27,674 bases of DNA, taken from assembly GCA_027019205.1 (NCBI GenBank), contig JALUWZ010000194.1, positions 1 through 27,674 of the forward strand, written 5' to 3'. The notes under the pieces are model-generated. The model did no database searches. It saw only the letters and a list, made by a program, of their open reading frames with translations, and was not told the origin of the DNA. The position numbers and the translations under genes are program-made. The first letter of the stretch is position 1. Every line of letters starts with the position of its first letter. The stretch comes from Emcibacter sp. (GTDB taxonomy: Bacteria; Pseudomonadota; Alphaproteobacteria; Sphingomonadales; Emcibacteraceae). Shown here one piece after another: positions 7,283-16,059 of the stretch.

Positions 7283-7771
7283 ATGACCAAGACCACAAAT
7301 TCAAAGAAAGCCACGGCTGAGAAAACCTTCAAGACTGCCCAGAAGGATATTCAGGAAAATATTCAGAAAACTGTAAAAGCTGCCCAGGAAAATATGCAGA
7401 AAACAGTTAAGGAAGCCACGGGAAATCTTGATAATGTTGTTGAATTCAACAAGGCGAATTACGAAGCTGTCGTTGCTGCCGGTAATGCTGCTGTAAAAGT
7501 TGTTCAAACAGCCAATGCAGAATTTATCGAAAGCACCAAAAAGGCTGTTGAGAAGAATGTTGCTGATGTGAAGGCGCTGTTTGCTGCCAAAACACCGGCT
7601 GATTTCCTTGAACTTCAGGCAAGCATTTTCAAAAACCGTTATGATGAATTCGTTGCCGAATCCACCCGGGTTAGCGAAGTTGTGACCAACCGGACAAATG
7701 AAGTGGTTGAACCGCTGAAAGCGCGCTACGAAGAAGTTGCCGTTAAATATAACTTCCCTGTAGCCGGATAA
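7283..7771 (+). CDS. Phasin (PHA granule surface protein)
   Basis: This 162-residue, lysine- and alanine-rich helical protein fits the phasin_2 family. Phasins coat polyhydroxyalkanoate granules and control their number and size. A direct 11-residue repeat (24-34 and 35-45, QEN-QKTVK-A) marks an N-terminal coiled coil. The phasin core runs from about 55 to 150 with the FNKANYEAVVAAGNAA type segment. The ATG at 7283 has AAAGGA eight bases upstream; an in-frame ATT/ATG-like start at 7241 would fall within an operator site and is unlikely. It has its own promoter, three TGC-rich operator sites and a strong terminator, so it is a single-gene unit. No PHA synthase gene is in the window. Confidence 0.88.
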   Translation: MTKTTNSKKATAEKTFKTAQKDIQENIQKTVKAAQENMQKTVKEATGNLDNVVEFNKANYEAVVAAGNAAVKVVQTANAEFIESTKKAVEKNVADVKALFAAKTPADFLELQASIFKNRYDEFVAESTRVSEVVTNRTNEVVEPLKARYEEVAVKYNFPVAG

Positions 7772-7822
7772 TTTCCGCACAGCATATTGCATGATACTGC
7801 CCCGAAAAGAGGCCCCTGTCCG

Positions 7823-7848
7823 GCCCGGCTTTATGCCGGGCTTTTTTT
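7823..7848 (+). terminator. Intrinsic terminator after the phasin gene
   Basis: A perfect 7-bp GC stem (GCCCGGC at 7823-7829, GCCGGGC at 7835-7841) with a TTTAT loop is followed directly by seven T. This is a textbook rho-independent terminator, 51 bases after the phasin stop. Confidence 0.92.
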
Positions 7849-7883
7849 ATGCCGGTTTTCCATATGCAGGATTGGTGATATGG

Positions 7884-8666
7884 CTAAATTTCAAGCTCGC
7901 ACCAGATCGGGGTATGGTCGGAGGCTTTTTCCTTTCCGCGCGGGGTTCTGTCGATGTCGCAGCGCCGTAATCTGTCGGCGGCCTGTGGCGACAGCAGCAG
8001 ATGGTCGATACGCAGGCCGTTATCCTTCTGCCATGCGCCGCGCTGGTAATCCCAATAGGTATAGGCGGGGCCGGACGGGGCATAATGCCTGAGGGCATCG
8101 GTCAGGCCTAGGTTAAGCAGGCTGTAATAGCGGTCACGGGTTTCCGGGCGGGTCAGGGCGTCGCCAGCCATGCGCGCCGGATCATAACAGTCCTCGTCCT
8201 TCGGGCAGCAATTATAATCACCGCCAAGCACAAATGCCTGTTCCCGGGCAAGCAAAGCCTTTGCCCGCAGGATCAGCCGGTCCATCCAGCCGAGTTTATA
8301 GTCAAATTTCGGCCCCGGCACCGGGTTGCCGTTGGGCAGATAGAGGCCCCCGACCCTGATCTTTCCGTTGGCGCCTTTTATGGTTGCTTCTATATATCTT
8401 GCCTGATCATCGCTGTCGTCACCGGGCAGGCCATATATCACATCCTCCATTGGGTATTGGGACAGGATCGCGACCCCGTTATAGGCCTTCTGGCCATGGG
8501 TGGCGACATGATAGCCAAGTTCTTCTATTTCGAGACGGGGGAAATTTTCGTCGGGGCATTTCAGCTCCTGCAACATCACCACATCCGGGGAAAATTCTTT
8601 CAGCCATTCGGTGACCCGGGGCAGGCGCGCCCGGATTGAATTGACATTCCACGAGGCTATGATCAT
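7884..8666 (-). CDS. xthA: Exodeoxyribonuclease III (AP endonuclease)
   Basis: This 260-residue enzyme of the exonuclease-endonuclease-phosphatase fold cleaves DNA at abasic sites and degrades 3' ends in base-excision repair. Catalytic landmarks are N7 (SWNVNS), E34 (LQELK), the GGDYN segment with D150 and N152, RIDH at 219-222, and SDH at 249-251 near the C-terminus. Length matches the ExoIII family. Its ATG overlaps the stop of the erpA-like gene in an ATGA (8663-8666), which implies coupled translation. A repair enzyme downstream of an Fe-S carrier is a common alphaproteobacterial pairing. Confidence 0.95.
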   Translation of the reverse strand: MIIASWNVNSIRARLPRVTEWLKEFSPDVVMLQELKCPDENFPRLEIEELGYHVATHGQKAYNGVAILSQYPMEDVIYGLPGDDSDDQARYIEATIKGANGKIRVGGLYLPNGNPVPGPKFDYKLGWMDRLILRAKALLAREQAFVLGGDYNCCPKDEDCYDPARMAGDALTRPETRDRYYSLLNLGLTDALRHYAPSGPAYTYWDYQRGAWQKDNGLRIDHLLLSPQAADRLRRCDIDRTPRGKEKASDHTPIWCELEI

Positions 8667-9004
8667 ACGGCGAAGGAGGACCCGCAGCCGCAGGAGGCAG
8701 TGGCGTTGGGGTTTTTCACCACAAACATTGATCCGGCGAGTTCCTCGACGAAATCGACTTCCGAGCCGGTGAGATAGAGCAGCGACAGTCCATCCACCAG
8801 CATGGTCACGCCGTCGCGCTCAACCGCCAGATCATCATCCTGCCGGTCCTTGACAAGGTTAAAGTCATACTGGAATCCGCTGCAACCGCCGCCATTGACT
8901 GAAATGCGGAATTTCAGATCCTTTTCGCCCTTGGCGGCACATAGTTCGGCAATGCGTTTCGCCGCGCTTGCCGATAAGCCTACCGGTGTTTCTGCTGTTG
9001 TCAT
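8663..9004 (-). CDS. erpA: A-type Fe-S carrier (ErpA-like)
   Basis: This 113-residue HesB/IscA-type protein carries iron-sulfur clusters to apoproteins. The three conserved cysteines are C41 in GGGCSG and C105/C107 in CGCGSSF. The ErpA assignment rests on the overall pattern (NGGGCSGFQYDF, E-AG--F--KNPNA) and is weaker than the family assignment; IscA or SufA types are alternatives. The ATG at 9004 is chosen to match the family length, although its ribosome site (AGGGTAAG) is weak; an upstream GTG at 9043 would add 13 unlikely residues. It is the first gene of an operon with xthA and is divergent from dgt. Confidence 0.88.
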   Translation of the reverse strand: MTTAETPVGLSASAAKRIAELCAAKGEKDLKFRISVNGGGCSGFQYDFNLVKDRQDDDLAVERDGVTMLVDGLSLLYLTGSEVDFVEELAGSMFVVKNPNATASCGCGSSFAV

Positions 9005-9047
9005 AATTATCAACTTACCCTGATGTTTATTTATATATACCACATTA

Positions 9048-9075
9048 TATGTAGGTAATGTATAAATATTGTCAA
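9048..9075 (-). promoter_or_regulatory. Predicted promoter of erpA-xthA
   Basis: Reading on the minus strand, a consensus TTGACA (9070-9075) is followed after 16 bases by TACATA (9048-9053). A perfect TATAAT also lies at 9044-9049 but at 20-base spacing. The region between erpA and dgt is strongly AT-rich. An iron-responsive operator might be expected for an Fe-S gene, but none was identified. Confidence 0.45.
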
Positions 9076-9105
9076 TGATTCAGGAAAACAGGACAGGGCC
9101 TTTTT

Positions 9106-10308
9106 ATGAGTTCCGACTTTAAAATATTTGAACCGGCGGTGGAATATGCCCCCTATGCCTGCCTTGCCGGGCAGAGCAGGGGGCGGCTCTATCCGGAGGA
9201 GGAGACCAGAATCCGGTCGCCCTTTCAGCGCGACCGTGACCGGATTATCCATTCCGGGGCCTTTCGTCGCCTCATTCATAAAACCCAGGTCTTCGTCTAT
9301 CACGAGGGCGATTATTACCGCACCCGGCTCACCCATTCAATAGAGGTGGCACAGATCGCCCGCAGCATTGCCCGGGTGCTTGGCCTGAATGAAGAAATTG
9401 TCGAATCACTGGCGCTGGTCCATGATTTCGGCCATACCCCCTTTGGCCATAGCGGGGAAGAAGCCATGCAGGCGGTGATGAAACCCTATCAGGGCTTTGA
9501 CCATAATGCCCAGTCATTACGGGTAGTGACCAGACTGGAGCAGAGATATGCCGGCTTTGACGGTCTGAACCTGACATGGGAAACGCTGGAAGGGCTGGCG
9601 AAACATAACGGGCCGTTATGCGAAAAGGGACAGTTTGACGAGCTGCATGTTAATTTGCGGCGCTATAATGACCGCCATGATCTGGAACTCCATAGCTTCG
9701 CCAGTGCCGAGGCCCAGGTCGCGGCGATTGCCGACGATGTGGCCTATAACAATCATGATATTGCCGACGGGGTCCGGGCCGGGTTGCTGAGTATGGATCA
9801 ACTGACAGAGCTGCCGCTGCTTGAGGATATTATCCGCGAGGTCAGGGATGTTTACGGCGCACTCGACAGCGGACGGGAGATTCACGAGGTGGTGCGCCGC
9901 CTGATCAATCTGATGGTTAACGACATCCTGAGCGAGAGCCGGAAAAGACTTTCGCAGTTGAAGCCCGGAACCGTTGATGATATTCGCGGGGCCTCCCGAA
10001 GTATGATTGCATTTTCCGATGATATGAAAGAGTTTGATAAAAGATTGAAATCTTTCCTGATGCAGAATATGTATCGTCATTATAAAGTCAACCGCATGTC
10101 GAGCAAGGCCAAGAGAGTGATAAGTGATTTGTTTTTCCTGCTCCAGAGTGAACCGGAGTGCCTGCCGACGGAATGGCAGCATCCGGAGATCATGAGCGAT
10201 GTTCAGATGCGCGCCCGCCATGTGGCCGATTTTATCGCCGGCATGACCGACCGCTATGCCATTCGGGAACATAGAAGATTATTTGATGCATCGTTGTTTG
10301 AATTATGA
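9106..10308 (+). CDS. dgt: Deoxyguanosinetriphosphate triphosphohydrolase-like protein
   Basis: This 400-residue HD-domain protein resembles the Dgt family, which splits dNTPs into deoxynucleoside and triphosphate and helps balance nucleotide pools. The metal-binding set is H77 (RTRLTHS), H106-D107 (LVHDFGH) and the Asp in ADDVAYNNHDIADG (near 210), all present. Length and order match the widespread type-2 Dgt-like proteins. The ATG at 9106 follows an AGGACAGGG ribosome site. Its stop overlaps the argS ATG as ATGA (10305-10308), so the two are translationally coupled. Confidence 0.93.
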   Translation: MSSDFKIFEPAVEYAPYACLAGQSRGRLYPEEETRIRSPFQRDRDRIIHSGAFRRLIHKTQVFVYHEGDYYRTRLTHSIEVAQIARSIARVLGLNEEIVESLALVHDFGHTPFGHSGEEAMQAVMKPYQGFDHNAQSLRVVTRLEQRYAGFDGLNLTWETLEGLAKHNGPLCEKGQFDELHVNLRRYNDRHDLELHSFASAEAQVAAIADDVAYNNHDIADGVRAGLLSMDQLTELPLLEDIIREVRDVYGALDSGREIHEVVRRLINLMVNDILSESRKRLSQLKPGTVDDIRGASRSMIAFSDDMKEFDKRLKSFLMQNMYRHYKVNRMSSKAKRVISDLFFLLQSEPECLPTEWQHPEIMSDVQMRARHVADFIAGMTDRYAIREHRRLFDASLFEL

Positions 10309-12056
10309 ATATTTTTGAAATCTATCGCAAGGCACTGGCAGACATTGTCAAGGCCCTTCAGCAAGACGGGAAACTGCCCGGCGACCTTGATCTGGGCAAT
10401 GTTACCATAGAACCGCCTAGGAATGCCGACCACGGGGATATTTCCACCAATATTGCCATGGTGCTGACAAAACAGGCCCGCATGAAACCGCGTGATATTG
10501 CCCATATGGTGGCAGAGCGGCTTCTGGTCGTGGACGGGGTGGAACGGGTCGATGTCGCCGGACCCGGCTTTATCAACATTGTCCTGCAAACCCGGCTTGT
10601 CCAGTCACAGGTTTCTGAAATACTCAAAGCGGGGGGTGATTTTGGCCGCTCCCGGGTCGGGGACGGCGAAAGGGTCAATGTGGAATATGTTTCGGTCAAT
10701 CCGACCGGGCCGCTCCATGTCGGCCATTGCCGGGGGGCTATCTTCGGTGATGCGCTGGCCTCGCTGATGGATTTTGCCGGTTATGACGTGACCCGGGAAT
10801 ATTATATCAATGATGCGGGTGGCCAGATTGATGTGCTTGCCCGGTCGGCATGGCTACGCTACCGGCAGGCTCTCGGCGATGATATCGGTGAAATTCCCGA
10901 AGGGCTTTATCCCGGGGATTATCTTGTGCCGGTCGGGCAGGCGCTGGCGGAAAAATATGGGGATCGCTGGCAGGATGCGGATGAGGGGGAATGGCTCGAA
11001 GAGATCAGGCATTTTGCGACGGATGCGATGATGGATCTTGTCCGGGCTGATCTTGAAACTCTCGGGATAAAGCATGATGTGTTTTTCTCCGAACTCACCC
11101 TGCATGACAGCGGCGAGATAAAAAAGGCGCTTGCCAGGCTTGAAGAAAAGGGATTGATCTATACCGGGGTTCTGGAGCCACCCAAGGGGGTCAGGCCGGA
11201 TGACTGGGAAATGCGGCCCCAGACCCTGTTCAAATCAACGGATTTTGGCGATGATGTTGATCGGGCGGTTCAGAAATCCGATGGCAGCTGGACCTATTTT
11301 GCCGCCGATGTCGCCTATCATTATAACAAGATCGAACGCGGCTTTACCACGTTGATTGATGTCTGGGGGGCTGATCACGGCGGTTATGTCAAACGGGTTG
11401 AGTCGGTGATAGAGGCGCTGGCCGGGGACCGGGTTACTTTCGATGTGCGCCTGTGTCAGATGGTCAAGCTTCTCAGGAACGGCGCACCGGTGAAAATGTC
11501 AAAACGGTCCGGGGCCTTTATCACCATGCGTGATATAGTCGATGAGGTTGGCAAGGATGTGGTGCGCTTTATCATGCTGACCCGGAAAAACGATGCCTCG
11601 CTTGACTTTGATTTCGCCCGCGTGACTGAACAGTCAAAGGATAACCCGGTCTTCTATGTCCAGTATGCCCATGCCCGGGTGCAGTCTGTCCTGCGCAAGG
11701 CCGGGGCGGCGTTGCCGGATATTGATCTGTCAAAAATCTCGCTTGCGCAGGCCGATATGTCGCTGTTTACCGACAGTAGCGAACTGTATCTGATCCGCAA
11801 TATGATGAACTGGCCGCGCTTTGTTGAAAATGCTGCCCTTGCACGGGAGCCGCACCGGATTGCCTATTATCTCTATGAACTGGCATCGGAATTTCATGCC
11901 CTGTGGAATAAAGGCAATGACAATCCTGATCTTCGCTTTATAATAGAGGGTGACAGGGCGGTAACCCTCTCGCGGCTGGCGCTTATATCCGCTGTTGCCG
12001 CTATTATTGCGACCGGGCTTGATATTCTGGGCGTGGAACCCGTTACCGAGATGTAG
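10305..12056 (+). CDS. argS: Arginyl-tRNA synthetase
   Basis: This 583-residue class I synthetase charges tRNA-Arg with arginine. It has an N-terminal additional domain (1-110, tRNA D-loop contact), the HIGH signature as HVGH at 138-141 within VNPTGPLHVGHCRGA, a KMSKS loop as KMSKRSG at 397-403, and an all-helical anticodon-binding domain in the last about 130 residues ending in the typical V-E-M type tail. It overlaps dgt by 4 bases and is followed after 35 bases by the SPOR protein. Nothing is missing. Confidence 0.97.
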   Translation: MNIFEIYRKALADIVKALQQDGKLPGDLDLGNVTIEPPRNADHGDISTNIAMVLTKQARMKPRDIAHMVAERLLVVDGVERVDVAGPGFINIVLQTRLVQSQVSEILKAGGDFGRSRVGDGERVNVEYVSVNPTGPLHVGHCRGAIFGDALASLMDFAGYDVTREYYINDAGGQIDVLARSAWLRYRQALGDDIGEIPEGLYPGDYLVPVGQALAEKYGDRWQDADEGEWLEEIRHFATDAMMDLVRADLETLGIKHDVFFSELTLHDSGEIKKALARLEEKGLIYTGVLEPPKGVRPDDWEMRPQTLFKSTDFGDDVDRAVQKSDGSWTYFAADVAYHYNKIERGFTTLIDVWGADHGGYVKRVESVIEALAGDRVTFDVRLCQMVKLLRNGAPVKMSKRSGAFITMRDIVDEVGKDVVRFIMLTRKNDASLDFDFARVTEQSKDNPVFYVQYAHARVQSVLRKAGAALPDIDLSKISLAQADMSLFTDSSELYLIRNMMNWPRFVENAALAREPHRIAYYLYELASEFHALWNKGNDNPDLRFIIEGDRAVTLSRLALISAVAAIIATGLDILGVEPVTEM

Positions 12057-12091
12057 AATGTCATCGCCCAAAACACCCAAGGGGAGTGATC

Positions 12092-12808
12092 ATGTCAGAC
12101 GACGAAGAAAAATCATCATGGCTCGAACCATTGCCGGAAGAATTTACCAGCGGTGAGGATATGACGGGTCGGCGGATGTTGATCGCCGCACTGACCGTGG
12201 TCGTTCTGGCAATTTTTGGCGGTCTGATCTGGTATAGTTACCTGAAAGGCAATAATGACGGCCCGGTTCCTGTGATCCATGCGGACAAGTCCGTGGTCAA
12301 GGAAAAACCGGATGCTCCCGGCGGTCTGCAGGTGCCGGATCAGGATAAAAGGGTTTTTAACCGGGTAACATCATCATCGTCAGACAAGAATGAACAGCTT
12401 GGCCTCAGCGCGGAATTGCCGCTTGAGCGGCCAACCGCCAGCCCGGAGAAGAAAGCAGTCAGCCCACAGGAGAAAGCAGCGCGGGCGGAACAGGAAAGCC
12501 GGGACATACTTGCCCCGCCGCGTAAAGAGCCTGACACGACAGCAGTCGCCATGCCGGAGGGCAAATATCTGGTACAGCTCGGGGCCTTTGGCAAAAAAAC
12601 CACGGCTGAAAAATTATGGCGCAAACTGCGGCAGGACAATATGCCTTTGCTTGGTGATCTCGGGTCGGACATTATGATGGTTGATCTGGGCAAGAAGGGG
12701 GTTCTCTATCGTCTGAGGGGCGGCAGAATAGCTGACAAAATGGCGGCGGCCAATATATGCAAGGCCCTGAAGGCCAAAAAACAGGCCTGTATCGTGGTGA
12801 GCAAATAA
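12092..12808 (+). CDS. SPOR-domain membrane protein
   Basis: This 238-residue single-pass protein has a cytoplasmic acidic N-terminus, one membrane helix (about 29-50), a long charged, proline-rich periplasmic linker (55-155) and a C-terminal SPOR domain (157-236; YLVQLGAF is the first strand). SPOR domains bind glycan strands stripped of stem peptides at the division septum, so the protein should gather at the division site. The ATG at 12092 is chosen because AAGGGGAG lies five bases before it; a GTG at 12086 sits within this ribosome site. The stop codon touches the nagZ start. The position next to argS and nagZ is common in alphaproteobacteria. Confidence 0.9.
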   Translation: MSDDEEKSSWLEPLPEEFTSGEDMTGRRMLIAALTVVVLAIFGGLIWYSYLKGNNDGPVPVIHADKSVVKEKPDAPGGLQVPDQDKRVFNRVTSSSSDKNEQLGLSAELPLERPTASPEKKAVSPQEKAARAEQESRDILAPPRKEPDTTAVAMPEGKYLVQLGAFGKKTTAEKLWRKLRQDNMPLLGDLGSDIMMVDLGKKGVLYRLRGGRIADKMAAANICKALKAKKQACIVVSK

Positions 12809-13828
12809 ATGGTCCGGCCTGTTATTCAGGATTGTGACGGCCTGACGCTGAAGAAGGGGGAAAAAGCCCTGTTCAGAGAGCTTGATCCCTTCGGCTTTAT
12901 TTTATTCGCCCGCAATTGTGATACTCCGGATCAGGTAAAAAAACTCACTGACGAGATGAAGGAATGCGTGGGCCGTGCCGATGTGCCGATTTTTATTGAT
13001 CAGGAGGGGGGTCGGGTTTGCCGTCTTAATCCCCGGCACTGGCGCAGGCCGCCAACTGGCCGGGCATTATATGACCTCTATAAAAAAGACCCTGAGTCCG
13101 GTCTGGCCGCCAGCAGAATAAATGCCCGGCTGATCGCGGAGGATTTGCGCCTGTCGGGAATTTCGGTGGATTGTTACCCGCTGCTTGATCTGGATTTTCC
13201 GGGGGCTGATCCGGTGATTGGTGACCGCTGTTTCGGCGGGGAGGCGGACAGTGTCATTAAACTGGCGGAGGCCGCTTGCGAAGGCCTGTTCGCCGGGGGG
13301 ATCCTGCCGGTGATAAAACATATTCCGGGCCACGGGCGGGCCACTCTCGACAGTCACAAGGCCCTTCCTCTGGTCGATACGGCGGTGGAGATTCTTGAAG
13401 AAACGGATTTTCGGCCCTTCCGGACGTTAAATCATATGCCGCTGGCCATGACGGCCCATATTGTTTACGGCGCGGTTGATGACAAGGCCCCGGCGACATT
13501 GTCTGAAAAAGTGATCCGCCATGTGATTCGCGACCGGATTGGCTTTAGGGGGGCGCTGATTTCCGACGATATCAACATGAAAGCCCTGACGGGAACCGCC
13601 CCGGAGAATGCCGGACGGGCGCTCCGGGCGGGCTGTGATCTTGTGCTGCACTGCAACGGGTCACTGGCCGAACGGCGCGCCGTTCTGGAATCGTTATATG
13701 ATATAAATGCTGTCAGTGAGGGCTGGATAGGGGAAATGTTTCGCAGACGGGCCAATATCACGGAAATAGACCGGGCAGGGCTGACCGAATGGCTCAATGA
13801 CATTCTGGGAAAACAGCAAACGGAATAA
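12809..13828 (+). CDS. nagZ: Beta-N-acetylglucosaminidase NagZ
   Basis: This 339-residue GH3 enzyme acts in the cytoplasm in peptidoglycan recycling and removes N-acetylglucosamine from anhydro-muropeptides. Motifs are IDQEGGRV (63-70), KHIPGHG (170-176), the Asp-His general acid pair of the family (D181-x-H183) and the nucleophile Asp in ISDDINM (D253). Length fits the single-domain gram-negative NagZ. Its ATG directly follows the stop of the SPOR gene with no gap, so translation is probably coupled. No signal peptide is seen. Confidence 0.95.
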   Translation: MVRPVIQDCDGLTLKKGEKALFRELDPFGFILFARNCDTPDQVKKLTDEMKECVGRADVPIFIDQEGGRVCRLNPRHWRRPPTGRALYDLYKKDPESGLAASRINARLIAEDLRLSGISVDCYPLLDLDFPGADPVIGDRCFGGEADSVIKLAEAACEGLFAGGILPVIKHIPGHGRATLDSHKALPLVDTAVEILEETDFRPFRTLNHMPLAMTAHIVYGAVDDKAPATLSEKVIRHVIRDRIGFRGALISDDINMKALTGTAPENAGRALRAGCDLVLHCNGSLAERRAVLESLYDINAVSEGWIGEMFRRRANITEIDRAGLTEWLNDILGKQQTE

Positions 13829-13851
13829 CAGGAAACAGGGATTTAACAAAT

Positions 13852-14523
13852 ATGAATTATTTACAGGTTCTGCCTGTCATTGTGTTGCCATTGCTTCTGG
13901 CGGTAACCTTGCATGAGGCCGCCCATGGATGGGTAGCCAGCAAACTGGGCGACAATACCGCCAAAATGCTCGGACGGGTCAGTTTTAATCCGTTTGTCCA
14001 TATCGATCCCTTTGGCACGGTCTTATTGCCGCTGTTGCTGTTGATCAGCGGGGCGCCGTTCCTGTTCGGCTATGCCAAGCCGGTACCGATTAATTTCAAC
14101 AATCTTCATCACCCGCGCCGCGATATGGTTCTGGTGGCGCTGGCCGGGCCGATGGCGAATATCCTTCTGGTGATCTGTGCGGCCCTTTTGCTCCATATCG
14201 TCGGGTTCCTGCCCGCTCTGGCGGGAAAGTGGCTGGTGGGCAATATTATTTTTGCCGTCAAGATAAATGCGATATTGGCCGCCTTTAACATGCTGCCGAT
14301 TCCGCCGCTTGACGGCGGCAGGGTTGCAGTTGGCATTTTACCCGATATAATTGCCCGGCCCCTGTCACGGCTGGAGCCATACGGGATGTTTATTATCATC
14401 GGCCTGTTTTTACTGCCGGCGCTTGGTCAGCAGATCGGGATGAATTTAAATATTCTCTGGGCGGTTCTGCAACCGGCTATTGATCTTGTCGAGCAACTGG
14501 CCGTCCTGATCGCCCCTAATTGA
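13852..14523 (+). CDS. Site-2 protease family (M50) membrane protein
   Basis: This 223-residue protein is a short intramembrane zinc metalloprotease of the S2P-like M50 family (YwhC-like). The zinc site is H21-E22-A-A-H25 in the first helix, and the third ligand Asp is in NMLPIPPLDGG (146-156, D154). Five or six membrane helices are predicted. There is no PDZ domain, unlike RseP. It lies between nagZ and scpA, an order repeated in many alphaproteobacteria; its substrate is unknown. Confidence 0.9.
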   Translation: MNYLQVLPVIVLPLLLAVTLHEAAHGWVASKLGDNTAKMLGRVSFNPFVHIDPFGTVLLPLLLLISGAPFLFGYAKPVPINFNNLHHPRRDMVLVALAGPMANILLVICAALLLHIVGFLPALAGKWLVGNIIFAVKINAILAAFNMLPIPPLDGGRVAVGILPDIIARPLSRLEPYGMFIIIGLFLLPALGQQIGMNLNILWAVLQPAIDLVEQLAVLIAPN

Positions 14524-14539
14524 GCAACAGATTTATGTC

Positions 14540-15340
14540 ATGACCGACGAAGATACAGGACAACAGTCAGCCTTTGAGGACCTTTCGGTGAAATCACCGG
14601 AGGATGACCGGGGCCTGATTGTCGATATTGAGGGATTTGAAGGCCCGCTTGATGTCCTGCTCATGCTGGCCAGAAGCCAGAAAGTTGACCTGAAACAGAT
14701 TTCCATCCTGGAACTGGTAGAGCAATTTCTTGAGTTTGTCGCCGATGTCAAGGTGCAAAAGCTTGAAAAGGCGGCAGATTATCTGGTGATGGCGGCGTGG
14801 CTTGCTTATCTCAAGTCGCGGCTTCTGCTGCCGGAAGAAAATATCGAGGATGAATTCTCGGCAGAGGAGATGGCGGCCCGGCTGACATACCGGTTGCAAA
14901 GGCTGAATGCCATACGCGAGGCGGCAGCAACCCTGATGGCCCGTAATCAGCTTGGCCGGGATGTTTTCGCCCGGGGCAGGCCGGAACCGGTGATCGTGAC
15001 CAGAACGGCCAGTTATGATGTGAGCTTCTATGAGCTGCTCAGGGCCTATGCCGATCATAAAACCCGCAGCGCCATTGCCGATATACGCATTCACAAGCGC
15101 GAAGTTTACACTCTTGATCAGGCGCTGGAACGTTTGCAGGAGCTGATCGGCACAATCCCGGACTGGACGGACCTGTTCCGTTTTATGCCGGAGTCGGTCA
15201 TGGGAGAGGAAATGACCCGTTCCGTCAAGGCAAGCCTGTTCACCGCGTCACTTGAAATGACGCGCAAGGGGGAGGTGGAAATCATTCAGAAACAGCCCTT
15301 TGGCCCGGTATTTATCAGAAAGAGAGACAGGAAAGACTAG
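14540..15340 (+). CDS. scpA: Segregation and condensation protein A
   Basis: ScpA is the kleisin that bridges the two heads of SMC and, with ScpB, forms the bacterial condensin that folds and separates chromosomes. The 266-residue protein starts its conserved part at FEGPLDVLLMLARSQKVDL (about 33-51), followed by the ADYLVMAAWLAYLKSRLLLP helix that contacts the SMC neck, and ends with a winged-helix SMC-cap region (about 200-255). The ATG at 14540 lacks a clear ribosome site; an out-of-frame ATG lies five bases earlier. It is followed 3 bases later by scpB. Confidence 0.95.
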   Translation: MTDEDTGQQSAFEDLSVKSPEDDRGLIVDIEGFEGPLDVLLMLARSQKVDLKQISILELVEQFLEFVADVKVQKLEKAADYLVMAAWLAYLKSRLLLPEENIEDEFSAEEMAARLTYRLQRLNAIREAAATLMARNQLGRDVFARGRPEPVIVTRTASYDVSFYELLRAYADHKTRSAIADIRIHKREVYTLDQALERLQELIGTIPDWTDLFRFMPESVMGEEMTRSVKASLFTASLEMTRKGEVEIIQKQPFGPVFIRKRDRKD

Positions 15341-15343
15341 CCG

Positions 15344-15958
15344 ATGGAAATCATTGAACAGATCAGAATTATTGAAGCCCTGTTATTCGCCAGTGACCGG
15401 CCCCTGTCATCAATTGCCCTTGCCGAAGGGTTGCCGGAAGGGGCAGATGTTGATCATCTGCTGCGTGACGTGCAGCAACAGTATCACGGGCGCGGGGTTA
15501 ATCTGGTCGAGGTCGCCGGGAAATGGATGTTTCAGACCGCCCCCGACCTTGCCTTCCTGCTGCGTAAGGAGGTGGCGCAGGAACGGCGGCTGTCCCGGGC
15601 GGCGGTGGAAACCCTGGCGGTTATCTCCTATCATCAGCCGGTCACCCGCACCGAGGTCGAGGAAGTGCGGGGCGTTTCGCTCAGCAAGGGAATCCTTGAT
15701 ACATTGATGGCCGCCGACTGGGTTCGGCCCATGGGGCGCCGCCGCACGCCGGGCCGGCCTGTGACGTATGGCACGACAGATCATTTTCTGGTCCATTTCG
15801 GTCTGGACAGCATCAGGGATTTGCCGGGGCTTGCCGAGCTGAAGGCGGCGGGCTTTCTGGAAAATGTCAATACGTCCCGTCTTAACCTGCTCAATGATGA
15901 AAAACCGACCGAAGAACAGCCGGAATTGCCAACTTATCAGCCTGATATTCGGGAATAA
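15344..15958 (+). CDS. scpB: Segregation and condensation protein B
   Basis: ScpB binds the middle of ScpA as a dimer in the SMC condensin complex. The 204-residue protein has two winged-helix domains (about 5-80 and 85-160) with the conserved LSRAAVETLAVISYHQPVTRTEVEEVRGV stretch in the second, and a flexible acidic tail. AGGAAAGA before the ATG gives a good ribosome site that overlaps the end of scpA. The tat genes begin 101 bases downstream. Confidence 0.94.
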   Translation: MEIIEQIRIIEALLFASDRPLSSIALAEGLPEGADVDHLLRDVQQQYHGRGVNLVEVAGKWMFQTAPDLAFLLRKEVAQERRLSRAAVETLAVISYHQPVTRTEVEEVRGVSLSKGILDTLMAADWVRPMGRRRTPGRPVTYGTTDHFLVHFGLDSIRDLPGLAELKAAGFLENVNTSRLNLLNDEKPTEEQPELPTYQPDIRE

Positions 15959-16019
15959 ATATTTTTATGTTGCTTTAGAAGGTGATTTCGTTGATTTTCA
16001 TCAAATGTTTTTGATGCTG

Positions 16020-16037
16020 ATCAGGCTATAACCTGAT
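16020..16037 (+). other. Small hairpin before tatA
   Basis: A 6-bp stem (ATCAGG at 16020-16025, CCTGAT at 16032-16037) with a CTATAA loop lies 22 bases before the tatA ATG. No T-run follows, so it is not a clear terminator; it could be an RNA stability element or incidental. Confidence 0.3.
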
Positions 16038-16059
16038 GATCTGAATAAGGAGATGTAAC

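Noticed and set aside
7787..8092. A 101-codon plus-strand frame between the phasin and xthA
   Set aside because: It starts before and runs through the phasin terminator and is then opposite the xthA end; composition is that of an antisense shadow.
9616..10272. A 218-codon frame on the minus strand inside dgt
   Set aside because: It mirrors dgt codons, and its product resembles no known protein.
16020..16037. A terminator between scpB and tatA
   Set aside because: The stem is short and AT-containing and no T-run follows, so termination is not supported.
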